Shown here piece after piece: positions 7,189 to 16,372 of a stretch of 16,372 bases of DNA. The stretch covers positions 1 to 16,372 of the forward strand of contig JAOXYB010023981.1 in NCBI GenBank assembly GCA_028565635.1. Reading direction: 5' to 3'. Position 1 is the stretch's first letter; each line of letters opens with the position of its first letter. Below the pieces are notes generated by a model that made no database searches, had not been told where the DNA came from, and worked only from the letters and a program-made list of their open reading frames with translations. The translations under genes and the position numbers were made by a program. This DNA is from Phoronis ovalis (Eukaryota; Phoronida; Phoronidae).

Positions 7189-10100
7189 GTAAGTAAAAGT
7201 GGCTAAATTGTGCTACTCCTGTATTATTTTTTTTACTTATAATTAAATAGAAACGGATTATTACTTGCATTCTGACACCGAGCACACAGGCCAGTTTAGT
7301 TGCACGAACCGGGTTCAAATGACACTTATTGTAGATTTAAAATACAGTGTGATTCTCAGTGGCCAACACAATGCAGCCATTGTCTTGTCTTGTCTTGTAT
7401 ATATCCCTGCGACTACTTGACGCAGCACCGTCTTTCGACGTAGTTCTGTTGAATCTGAAGCCATTGTCAGAAGGAAACAACTGGTTAATAGTGTCCATTC
7501 TTATCTTATTGGAGATGAGATAGATAGTCAATGCCTGTCATAACATCACATATTAGAATAGCATCCACATAAAACATAAACAGGACAGCAATCTGACACA
7601 CATCACAGCACAACAGGGATCCAATTCCAGTTTATCCAGTTCCGTAAACATAAATGTAGCTTGGAGCTTATGCGGAGGACAATATCACTGTTCATTGGTT
7701 GTCTGTTTAACAGAAAGCTTGTTTCCCATTGTCTACTGGTCACTGCGATGAGACTAATTATTGCGTGTAAGTTGCAGAAGAAGCCATGACCTCATCATGT
7801 GCAATGCATACAACATTTCGCGACTAACTGTCTCGACAATATTCAGGTTAATGCATGTGAGTTCTAGGGTGCCAAGGGCTGTTACGTCAAGCATTGCCGA
7901 CGTGAACGTGGATGTGTCACTTGTGATTTCCCGGTATATGTCTCTTGGCAGAGCAGCTCCAAGCTTTCGGATGTATTTCACACGTATGGGTTGTGTTATA
8001 GGGCATTCACTGATGAAGTGATGTCGTGTTTCAAACACAGAGGGCAAGTTGCTCTCACTCGACACTGGTTGAAGGCAGCTCTGTTGCTTTGTAACGTGTA
8101 TGTTCCAGTAAGGAGCTTCAACTTTATGGAAGCACGTTGCACATCGTATGTACTTGGCTTGACACTTGTCCAGATGGTGTGAGGCTTTCCCAGATGTATC
8201 CAATGAGTGGCGACATACTTCAGGCTTGTATGACTTCTGGCATCATCTTGCAGCTGTTTCTCCCATTACTTTGTGACAGCCTTCTTCACCATATCTTTCC
8301 ATCTTCCCGGTGGCTCTGGGTTCGCTATCAGTGTATAGGCTATGGGAAGGTGGTACTGCTGAAGTAGTCGTCTGACCTCTGAGAACCAGCTCCTGTCATT
8401 GAAGTCCTTTATAGCTAATTGCCTGGCTGCGACGTCCGCTATCGGAGTGTCTGGCATACGTAGCACTGTGTTAAATAGAGTGAGCGTTCGCTTGTGGATC
8501 TGCGCCTCCACTGGCAGCAGGCCAAGAATCAGTACACAATAGATGTGGGAGTTCGATTCGGTAGAAACTGTAGTTCTTTTAAGCATTTCCTCTCAAATAG
8601 TCCCAGCTTGTTGTAATCCGCTTTAGTGAGGTAGATGGATTCCAAGCCATAGATCATAACAGGCAATATGTAAGTTGACCATAACTTAACCGAGACAGCT
8701 GCTGGCAAGCCATTGCGGCCATGCAGGCCAGCTCCCATCAGACTGTACATTGCTTTCCTGGTCTTGGTGATCTTCTCATCTATGTTTACCTTTGTTGCCC
8801 TGGTCTCTTACCAGCCCAAGATGTTCGAGTGTCTCTTTATGGTTGATTGCTTTTGACTCAAATTGGAATGTAAGTTTCTGCTGCAGCCGATTCTCATTGA
8901 CAGTTACGCAATGAGTCTTTGACATATTCACATTATAGTGCTCCTGGTGGCTGTATTCTTCTACCGTATTCAGCATGCACTGCATATCCACCTGGTCCAT
9001 GGCGCTTCAGCAGGACGTCATCAGCACAAGTGAGGTGTTGAAGATGAGTTGTTCCAATTGACGCTCCCATGCCATGAGTCTCCAAGCTCTGCAGGAGTGG
9101 ATCGACGTAGAGCTTGTAGTGGTGAGTTGACAGCACACCTCCTTGGTGCAACTGGAAAGCCTTATCTGACATTTTACCATTCCATTTGACAAAGGTATTC
9201 AGACCAGAATGCATGTCCTTTGTTATGTTCCAGTCGTCATTGTTTGGTCCATTGAACATCAGTTTCTTTAGGAGCGAATGATGCTGGACTACATCGAAGG
9301 CCTTTTCGGTATCAACAGCAATCATATGCAATGGCTTGCATTCACTTTTGCTCTTACGATTACAAAATGTGTCCAAACAGTTCGATCAAGATCTCTATGC
9401 TAATATAGTATAGTACTTGATTCTATAAATTATTAAATAGATAGAAATGAATACTCAGACGGCCAGCTAAGACAAGAGTAAGAGTACGATACTGTGAACC
9501 ATAGGTCCGATTTACACTGTTTATTGACATATTGAATTGTGTTGTCTAGAAAACTAACCTAGCTAATCACCCGCTGTCATCATATGAAGTTAATAGTGCA
9601 TGTTTATACTTTATTATAGAAAATTTCAGGTAACATAGCCATAGGCCAGATTCTAGTAATATTCTTGTAATTGTTCAGTATTAGGCAAACAAATATCCTA
9701 TTCTGCCACAATATTTGAAGAAATATTAGAATTTGACTACATGATCAATATGTCAATGCACTGAGCATATGAGTATAGGGCTAGATATTAATCATAAATC
9801 AGATATGCTTGCAGTTATCTGTCCTTTTATGTTTAATTCAGTAAACTTGTTGGTACTTATTTGGAGTTTTAAGTTGTCTAGAAGGAATTCATTATAATGT
9901 AGACTATAATAATTCTACCAGTTCATGATTCATGTTTTGCTTTATTTCAGAGAGTTTTGGTGATGGTTTCTTTTGACGTTGATGCATTGTGTGCATGTAA
10001 AATTTTACAGGTATTCATTAAATCACAACTAGTAAACACTATTTTGTCTAAAATACACTTCTCCTCAGAACTGTACAGTTTCAATGTCATAAAATAATTT

Positions 10101-13100
10101 GCAATCTCATTAACATATTTAAATGTAGTAGGAAAAAAAACATCCAAAGCAAGAATGGAGTTGACAATATATCTGATAATATAATAGTGTGGGAACTTAA
10201 ATAGCTATTAATTTAAATTATTTTTATATTTTTAAATCATTTTTGTCAAATCATAGTTATTTGTATTGCTTCTGTTGTTCTGAACTATTGTTTTACATTT
10301 CAGTATTTATTTCAATGTGACCATGTTCACTATACAATAGTACCAGTTTCTGGTAAACAAGATCTTGAAAATGCTTATGTGGAAAATTCTGAAGGAGTAA
10401 GTTACATTCAATTAAGTTAGCAACATCATTACAACCACAGTAATCAACATAGCAGTGTTTCTGGGTTGAAATTCTTTTTGTCAAGATATCGAAAGCAATT
10501 AATTACCAACAAAATGAATGGCCACTAAAACTTTTTGTTACCCAGTACAATAGAGCTCAGTAGGCCTACATAGTAAATGTAATTAGAATTATACCATTTA
10601 TCCAGGTAATTATCACCTTACATAATCATACTGCTGTACTAGCAGGGGACAATATTAACTTTAATATCAATGGAGAGTTTATAGTGTGAATGCAGTTAGG
10701 ATTTAAATGCAAGTCCCTCATGTAATGCTTTCTGGATCAGTTACTTTTGGCCAGTCTAATTGTTAATCCAGCTCAGGAAGTTATAGAAAATACTGCACCG
10801 GAAAATGTGGTGACACTGTCCACTCCAAGTTTACCACTGCTGCAGTTGAAGTTTTTAAATTGTTTTACAACAATTTCTTCTTTTAGGTTAAATTTGTTGT
10901 AATGATCAACTGCGGTGCTACAATTGATGTTGTGGAAGTTCTGCAGCCAGAAGAAAATGTAGTATTTTATATATGTGACAGGTACTAAAATGTAGTATTT
11001 TGTGACAGGTACTAAAATGTAGTATTTTATATAATTATGTGACAGGTACTAAAATGTAATATTTTATATATGTGACAGATACTAAAATGCACTCTTGCGT
11101 TTCATTATAGTTTTTCTTAATTACTTGTTGCAGTGTGATGTCCTATTTGCAAATTTCTTGAGTATATGGGAACATCATTTTCCTTTAAGCTATAAACCTA
11201 TGCTTTTATACATTTTCTGTGCATTTAGTGCATGTTTCTAAGCCCATCACCAAAAACATATGAAAATGATCTCTAAATATATATCCACTCTATATTGTAT
11301 TTTGTTGCAGTCATCGTCCTGTGCATGTGTGTAACATATACAACATGGTGCAAGTGCGACTGTTAATGAACGAAGATGAGATGGAGGATTTACCAGAATA
11401 TGAACAATTATTTAGGGATGATGAGGTATGATGCAAACTATTTATACTAAAATTTTAAAACAGGTGTTTGCAAAACATAGATTTTGTTTAACCATAAGGA
11501 GCCTATGGCAGCTGTTTGCAATGTTGCTACTCTCTGAAATGAAACTCCACAGTATTGTGAATCATGAGAAAAGCTTCAGGGAATGGCTTCTCATTTGACA
11601 GCTTTATATTAATCGCAGCTGAGTTTTTAAAAGGGAGTCATACCTATTAAGCATAAAGCTGCTTCTGTCCCAAACATGTACAATATAAAATTCATAATAA
11701 TAAGCCTGCTTTGTGTACAAATGCCTAATAATGTGTCCTATGTCAGGGACACATAAGATTTATGTGGAAATCATTGATTTCATTTAATTTTCCATATATT
11801 AGTCAGAAGATGAAGATTCTGGAAATGAAAGTGATAACAGTGATTCTCAGTTAAGAAAACGAAGAAGATTTGATGAAGAATATTTGGAAAAAAGGCGTGA
11901 GAAAAGATTATGGTTAGAAAACAGGTGAATGCAGTATTTGTATTACATAAAGTAACCCATTTGACTAGTGAACTTTACTAAAAGTGGGACTCATGTAGAA
12001 CTACTGAATACTGATTTACGAACCCTTAGCCATTTTACTGTGAAGAGTGCCAAGTGTAAATGTTATTTAAAGGACATGTTTATACCTATATTTATGCAAT
12101 CCTAAGCAGTATATTTATTTGTCTTCCATTATGCTATTTTTTCTAGGAAATTGTTGTACATTATTATCGGCTATGCATATATATGGATTTACTGTACAGT
12201 GAATTGAAAAATGATTATATTTTCCTTTGCAGAAATAAAATCTTGTTTGAGTATACACAGTTCAACAAAGTAGGGACATCTGCAGCACACATCCTGTATA
12301 CACTAGCGTTAAAAATGTCGAAGGATAATAATGACAATTTATGGTAAGACAGTCTCTAGTTATAATTGGGCTTTTACTTCATACCATGTCACAGACATGC
12401 TTTCAAAGCGCAATTCATAAATTTGGTATAATGCTTTACATCCTTTGCTAGAAAATTTTCTAATAGGTAAGCACATGTAGCTTTTTAAGAATTAAAAAAA
12501 AATATGATTTTATTACCCACTGCATTTTAAAAATTGATATAGGTCACATCTTAGATACAAGTTGTAGGTGCGAAATTTGCATCATTTTGTTGGCAGTTTT
12601 GTGTGAGTTTGTGTTATTTTAGGCTTGCTACACTTGGTATTACTGACCAGATAATGCACAGCAAGCTGGAACACGAGAAGTACATGGAACAAGTTGAATT
12701 TCTGCAAGGACAAGTTTCTAGACTAAACCATAGGTAAATTAGATAAAACATATGTATTTCAATATGAATGGTACTTGAACTTGCACATAATTATAACAAA
12801 GCAGAATGAGATACTAACTTGTACCAGACGCAAATTTACCCACCCTTCACTCAAACTCATTAGGTATTGAGTGAAATAAACTTGCAATTACAATAATAGT
12901 TTGAAATTGTTAACATAGCCTCCTTGTGTACCTTGTAGAAGTGAAGATGAAGATTCTGGAATATCTGTGGACTGTTTAAAGCTAGCTTTTGAGATGGAGC
13001 TTCAGTTACCTCTTTACAGACATTGGTCTTTGTTTGAAAGTCTGTGTCATTCTCCAGTCACTGCCTGTCACTTTAAAGTATGGACAATGAGAGGCAAGAA

Positions 13101-16100
13101 AAAGCTTCAGGAGTTTCTAGCAGATATGGGGTAAGCGCTGTTCTATTAAAAATTTGTCAGGTGGGACCTTGAAATGTTTTCATCTCCTCGACCTAATAAT
13201 TCTTAATTGTTTTCTTTCCAATATAATTAGCATTAACTAGCACACCGTAAGAATTTGAATTACGAAATTTAAGGTTAAAAATTTGATTGTAACCAACGAT
13301 TAAAAACTTTGATATCCAAATTTGAATTTGTTCTGGGTATGATAGCAAGAAAGCAATACATTGAATTACAGGTTCAAGATTTAAGCGATGTGTGTATATA
13401 CAGGCATTTATCACAATATGTGCCTTCACACATCGTCATTATTTCGTGGCCCAAGCTGGTGTTCATAAAACATATTTTTAATAGAAAAATATTAGTTGTC
13501 TTAAACTTACAGGCTTTAATTTGTGCCTTTCATTCCAGTATTCCTTTAGTGCAGTGTAAACAGAAGTTCTCTGCTATGGATGTACAGCTTAAAGCAGATA
13601 TCAAGAAAATTATTGAAGATAATGCAGAAAAGTACAAGTAAGATTTTATTCTCCATTCTGCAGAATTAGAACCATCCTGCTGTTATTAATTCAAGCATTA
13701 TTATAATAAGACTAAAGCACCTCGAAAAATTTCTCCATTTTTGATATCTTTGAACACCAATCCAACAAAAAAATGAGACATTCTCGTACTAGAAAGTCAC
13801 ACGACTAGTCGGTTTGAACTTTAAATAGATGCACTAATAATGGCAAATACTAAATTATGTTTAGGCTTTTTAAATTATAATTCTTTAGCAAACTTTATAG
13901 AGTTGCACTGTGTTCATCATAAGAGCATGTTTCAATGGAATATTAATTTTCTTACCAGGTTTAATAGTGCCCATCCATATGCTGTTTATATGATTTGGTA
14001 GAAACATCCTGTGTTACTGTGTCAATATTATTGTGCAGCAGCTGCAAGTGAAATTGTTATCGCCTTAGTTTGTTGTTTATAATAGTTCCATTATTTATTA
14101 TCTGTAATTTTTCTTACTGTTTCCATTGTCCTTCTTGTATTTCAGTTTTGACCTGAATGATGTTTTCCTAGCCTCATTCACAGCTAGTTATGGATTTAAG
14201 ACCAAACTTTGTGCTTTTGATGCTGTAAATGCGTGTGCTGTGTTACTTGAATCTTCTGTAAGTCTAATTTTTTATTCCCTGCTGCTCCGTATTTTTGTGC
14301 ACAATTATTGTGTTCTATGGTAATTTAAGTACAACACACAATATTAAATGTATGTATTTGAATATTTTCTCCCTGTTTTGAGATGAATCCCACTATGTTT
14401 ACATGGAAATGTTTACACATGTAATATACCATAGGTTGTCCTTAATGAAATCTGCCATTGCTAACTACTTTCTGCAGAATTAGAACCATCCTGCTGTTAT
14501 TAATTCAAGCATTATTATATGAGTTATAATTTATAGAACAATGCAATCCAATCGTACATAAATTTAATTTTTGTAGGAAAATGAGAGTAACCAATCAGAC
14601 AGTTTTTTAGATGCCTTAGATCTGCTAAATAGAGACAACCTAGATTCTATGGATCATGGCTTAATTCTGGCTCGTAAACAGTTGAAAGCTATCGTCACAC
14701 AAGTACAGTCATTCTTGGACATGAATCACATTATATCAGCTGGTCCATTCTTATATGCTTTTGTTCAAGAGGTAATAATAGTTATTGTGATAGCTAACCT
14801 TTGATACATGACAACATGAAATTTCATATATTTATTATTAACTAAATTGTTGAAAGAGAGTGCACATGTACAATCACACATTCAAAGAAAGTCTGATATT
14901 ATGAAACCCTGGGAGTGACTATCATTAAGGTATACAGGTATGTTCCACAGGAGAGGGTACGGTTTTCAACGTGTCAAATTTGAAAGAGGTTCAGTTTTCA
15001 AGCAAGAAAGTTCCAAAAGCAGTTGCAATTTCACCCCACTCTGAATAAAAGTAAAAATAAAGACTTAATGCTTCATTTTTATACTTGTATTTCTGAAAGA
15101 GATGTTTTTTTGAATTTGTTTCCCGAAAACTCGTAAGGGTTTGAAAGGTTGAGTGGAGCATCCCCCTTATAAAAATTTTAAGAAGTTAACCCCCCCCACA
15201 CCCGGTTTGAAACTATGGTGGAACACAAGTTACTGTAGTACGTGAGAAGGGAATGTGCACATTCCGTTTTGTTAACCCAATGTTGTGACCAAATTTTATT
15301 TTATGGAATCTGTAAACAGTGTAACACTTTTGCATTATGTCTGTGAACACCACAAGTTTACTGGACAATTTGATTTTTAATTTCAGGGTACTCCAGATGC
15401 AAAATATTTTGCACATCCCATCTGTTTACAAAAATTGGCCAGCTTTACTCTACAAGCTTATATGGCTGTGGTAAGTGTATTGTTGTGTACATTTAACCTA
15501 GCAGTTAAAGAGAAGTATATTTTAATCGGGGGAACATAAGTATCCAATAAATGTTACCTTACTTTATGAATCATCTGAGTGTGATGAGGTGCCCACTAGG
15601 GCATTCACCTATAAAAACACCAAACTTCATGTTTTTTATAGTTTTGTTGTTATTTCAAAAATTTTAACTAGTGAATTTCCTTTCAATGAGAACAGTATCT
15701 CATTAAGTAAAACTCTTATATACAGAATCTTATAATCACTGCCTCTGAATTATGTTCCTGGACCTGTTGTTCACTGATGTGAATTCCCTTGGTGCCTTAT
15801 CACGCTGCGATGATTCAAGAAGTAGGTAAACATTTATCAGACGCTTATGTTTCCCCCCGACTATAAAATACTGGATTTTTGTGGTAGTTGCTTTTTTGAA
15901 CAGTTCCACTTGTAGCTTTGTGGGGCAGAAACTTGTTACAACACCATTCTACACACTACATGTTTTATTGCATATATTATATATTCAAAGAGCAAATACC
16001 ATCACTTCATTGCTCACAAAATCTGAATGTTATTGACATGATTTATATTACATTTTTAATTTGCTACTGTGGACTCATGCAAAGCTTATGTTTCAGTGTA

Positions 16101-16218
16101 AAAAGACAAAGCACAAAACATTACCACTAGTTATGGGTGTTCCTTTAGATACAGAAACGGGAACATCACTTGTAATTGGAATACCACCAGTTAAATCATT
16201 TAAACAGGATGGAAGAAA
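7138..16218 (+). CDS. CDC45: CDC45, replicative helicase (CMG) subunit; 14 coding exons, 3' end beyond window
   Basis: CDC45 joins MCM2-7 and GINS to form the CMG helicase at replication forks in the nucleus; it is a catalytically inactive relative of RecJ/DHH phosphoesterases. Exons: 7138-7188, 9951-10010, 10304-10396, 10887-10981, 11311-11425, 11803-11924, 12233-12343, 12623-12733, 12939-13130, 13539-13637, 14146-14257, 14577-14771, 15387-15470, 16097-16218. All have GT-AG borders and joining phases, giving about 520 residues against 566 in human; the last about 45 residues are off the right edge. Landmarks: MFVKDIRKDFYDTVQ start, FDVDALCACKILQ (RecJ-like motif), FQCDHVHYTIVPVSG, MINCGATID, DSHRPVHV, an acidic then basic linker (KRRR) about residues 139-165, GITDQ, RHWSLFESL, KKLQEFLADMG, GPFLY and LVIGIPP. 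It is head-to-head with UFD1. Confidence 0.97.
7189..7380 (+). other. CDC45 intron 1, left part
   Basis: Intronic sequence between the exon 1 donor and the LINE tail. Nothing coding is recognised. GGTTCAAAT near 7311 recalls a tRNA B box, but no A box or cloverleaf accompanies it. Confidence 0.6.
7381..9385 (-). mobile_element. Decayed, 5'-truncated non-LTR retrotransposon (LINE), antisense in CDC45 intron 1
   Basis: On the minus strand, broken frames still read as the C-terminal part of a LINE ORF2. They include reverse-transcriptase motif A (AVDTEKAFD, near 9320-9290), motif B (QGGVLST, near 9140), the CADD catalytic box (9028-9017), and a thumb-like segment with LPVMIYGLESIYLTK (near 8670). 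LLGLLPVEAQIHKR follows (near 8520). Near 8045-7990 a C-terminal zinc-knuckle is split by a frameshift (CPLC in one frame, HHFISEC in the next). Frameshifts lie near 9000, 8787, 8535, 8200-8030 and an in-frame stop near 8265. The 3'UTR runs to a (CAAGA)n-type tail, seen on the plus strand as (TCTTG)x3 at about 7384-7398. Everything upstream of motif A is missing. The style is that of LINEs common in molluscs and other lophotrochozoans. Confidence 0.85.
9386..9950 (+). other. CDC45 intron 1, right part
   Basis: AT-rich intron between the truncated LINE 5' end and exon 2. No exon, RNA or further repeat is recognised. Confidence 0.6.
9951..10010 (+). CDS. CDC45: CDC45 coding exon 2
   Basis: Encodes 20 residues containing FDVDALCACKILQ, the RecJ/DHH-like motif I region. 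Human has SDVDA where this has FDVDA. Acceptor tttcag, donor gtattc, phase 0. Confidence 0.96.
10304..10396 (+). CDS. CDC45: CDC45 coding exon 3
   Basis: Encodes YLFQCDHVHYTIVPVSG and a divergent acidic tail, residues 38-68. Acceptor tttcag, donor gtaagt, phase 0. Confidence 0.96.
10887..10981 (+). CDS. CDC45: CDC45 coding exon 4
   Basis: Encodes VKFVVMINCGATIDVVEVLQ then VVFYICD, residues 69-99, ending in phase 2. Its last 28 nt and its donor are tandemly multiplied into the intron (10954-11083). Confidence 0.95.
10954..11083 (+). repeat. Tandemly multiplied splice donor of CDC45 exon 4
   Basis: Four units (10954-10986, 10987-11013, 11014-11050, 11051-11083; 27-37 bp) each carry the exon end TGTGACAG followed by gtact or atact. 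Perfect extra donors lie at 11009 and 11046. In the fourth copy gt is mutated to at, so that donor is dead. Using any spare donor reads GAC AGG TAC TAA, an immediate stop. Confidence 0.93.
11311..11425 (+). CDS. CDC45: CDC45 coding exon 5
   Basis: Encodes SHRPVHVCNIYN to YEQLFRDDE, residues 100-138, including the conserved D-S/T-HRPV motif formed with exon 4. Acceptor ttgcag, donor gtatga, ends phase 0. Confidence 0.96.
11803..11924 (+). CDS. CDC45: CDC45 coding exon 6
   Basis: Encodes the acidic linker SEDEDSGNESD followed by the basic LRKRRRF segment and a charged helix, residues 139-178. The acidic-basic pattern matches the human linker, which also holds a nuclear localisation signal. Ends in phase 2. 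Confidence 0.93.
12233..12343 (+). CDS. CDC45: CDC45 coding exon 7
   Basis: Encodes RNKILFEYTQF, then GTSAAHILYTLALKMSKD, residues 179-216. Acceptor ttgcag, donor gtaaga, ends within the Trp codon. Confidence 0.95.
12623..12733 (+). CDS. CDC45: CDC45 coding exon 8
   Basis: Encodes LATLGITDQIMHSKL to QVSRLNH, residues 217-252, aligned with human VGLTDQ to HVSRHNHR. Acceptor ttttag, donor gtaaat. Confidence 0.95.
12939..13130 (+). CDS. CDC45: CDC45 coding exon 9
   Basis: 192 nt. Encodes residues 254-316 with ISVDCLKLAFEMELQLPLYR, RHWSLFESL and KKLQEFLADMG, among the most conserved parts of the protein. Acceptor ttgtag, donor gtaagc. Confidence 0.97.
13539..13637 (+). CDS. CDC45: CDC45 coding exon 10
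   Basis: Encodes IPLVQCKQKFSAMD and a lysine-rich helix, residues 318-349, matching human LPLKQVKQKFQAMD. The intron before it happens to be open in the same frame from 13309, but reading on from exon 9 meets a stop at once. Confidence 0.96.
13656..13705 (+). repeat. 50-bp direct repeat, copy A (CDC45 intron 10)
   Basis: Identical over 50 bp to 14470-14519; begins ttctgcagaattagaacc and ends caagcattattata. Flanking bases differ at once on both sides. Confidence 0.95.
14146..14257 (+). CDS. CDC45: CDC45 coding exon 11
   Basis: Encodes FDLNDVFLASFTASYGFKTK to ACAVLLESS, residues 351-387, matching human SIHFGFKHKF region. Acceptor tttcag, donor gtaagt, ends phase 0. It is flanked by the 50-bp direct repeats. 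Confidence 0.95.
14470..14519 (+). repeat. 50-bp direct repeat, copy B (CDC45 intron 11)
   Basis: Exact copy of 13656-13705, 814 bp downstream and in the same orientation, on the other side of exon 11. Confidence 0.95.
14577..14771 (+). CDS. CDC45: CDC45 coding exon 12
   Basis: 195 nt, 65 codons, residues 388-452. Encodes FLDALDLLNRDNLDSMDHGL, LARKQLKAIV and SAGPFLYAF, aligned with human [20 protein letters not shown] and QGPFLY. Phase 0 at both ends. Confidence 0.97.
14940..15161. repeat. Possible interspersed repeat with short imperfect inverted ends
   Basis: ATGTTCCAC (14940-14948) is nearly the reverse complement of GTGGAGCAT (15153-15161). The region between has a texture unlike the surrounding intron (GGTACGGTTTTCAAC, CGAAAACTCGTAAGGG). 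It lies in CDC45 intron 12. It could be a second small nonautonomous element; no target duplication is seen. Confidence 0.35.
15387..15470 (+). CDS. CDC45: CDC45 coding exon 13
   Basis: 28 codons, residues 453-480: GTPDAKYFAHPICLQKLASF and LQAYMAV, matching human EGTPDVMLFSRPASL. Phase 0 at both ends; acceptor tttcag, donor gtaagt. Confidence 0.96.
16097..16218 (+). CDS. CDC45: CDC45 coding exon 14 (last one in the window)
   Basis: Encodes CKKTKHKTLPLVMGVP to TSLVIGIPPVKS, residues 481-520, matching human LPLVMAAP and VVGIPPE. Donor gtaagt, phase 2. The final conserved segment (human NFFGRAFEKA onward) is not seen in the remaining 154 bases. Confidence 0.95.
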
Positions 16219-16372
16219 GTAAGTTGCTGAGTACTTGAGCCTAGCAGTTACATATTTCAAAATCTTGCTATTATAATGTTAAAACGCCAGAATGACCAAA
16301 TGTATAACCTACATTTTAATTTTATTTACATAAAACTTAAATTATAATGACATGCATCAGGTATATTCGTAT

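Noticed and set aside
7300-7325. tRNA or tRNA-derived SINE hint (GGTTCAAAT)
   Set aside because: Only part of a B box matches; no A box at the right distance and no cloverleaf.
7754-8203. 149-codon minus-strand frame as a separate zinc-finger gene
   Set aside because: Its central part (HHFISECPITQPIRVKYI) is the LINE C-terminal region, and its first third is an out-of-frame reading of the same ORF.
7761-8367. Plus-strand frames over the LINE
   Set aside because: Antisense shadows of the LINE coding sequence with no independent support.
13309-13538. Open frame in CDC45 intron 9 continuous with exon 10
   Set aside because: Reading from exon 9 into the intron stops at once (GGG TAA), and the intronic part has no homology to CDC45. 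Only an unproven internal promoter would use it.

Overview
This is animal nuclear DNA: AT-rich, with GT-AG introns of a few hundred bases to 2.8 kb, a single-exon seven-helix receptor, a decayed LINE and several small repeats. The receptor style and the LINE type fit a marine lophotrochozoan, most likely a mollusc. That assignment is inference from family resemblance, not proven by the window.

The core is a divergent gene pair. On the minus strand lies the 5' part of UFD1, the ubiquitin-binding cofactor of the p97/VCP segregase (five coding exons between 6720 and about 4079). On the plus strand lies CDC45, the DNA-replication helicase subunit (14 coding exons from 7138 to 16218; about 520 residues, with the last about 45 residues beyond the right edge). 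The two start codons face away from each other with 417 bp between them, which must hold both promoters. A CCAAT box and a GCGC-containing E2F-like site lie just upstream of CDC45. UFD1 and CDC45 are also adjacent and divergent in human 22q11.2, so this looks like very old microsynteny.

Left part: 1-1977 holds an unexplained short open frame at the edge, a 34-bp tandem repeat (872-1000) and a possible TATA/initiator promoter. A complete intronless class A GPCR gene follows on the plus strand (1978-3006). No UFD1 C-terminal exon was found between 1 and 4078, so if UFD1 is intact its remaining exons lie further left. The GPCR would then be nested, on the opposite strand, inside a UFD1 intron. 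3007-4078 holds nuclear-receptor-like half-sites and a second 34-bp tandem array.

Middle: UFD1 introns carry a perfect 45-bp hairpin, a TG-rich microsatellite and a 383-bp MITE-like element. CDC45 intron 1 carries a frameshifted, 5'-truncated LINE in antisense orientation.

Right part: CDC45 exons 2-14 and introns. Introns 10 and 11 share an exact 50-bp direct repeat flanking exon 11.

The most unusual observation is that each of the two genes has one exon whose last bases plus 5' splice site have been tandemly multiplied about four times. This creates rows of spare splice donors just inside the intron, and use of any spare would introduce a premature stop. No new defence-like or operon-like system is visible.
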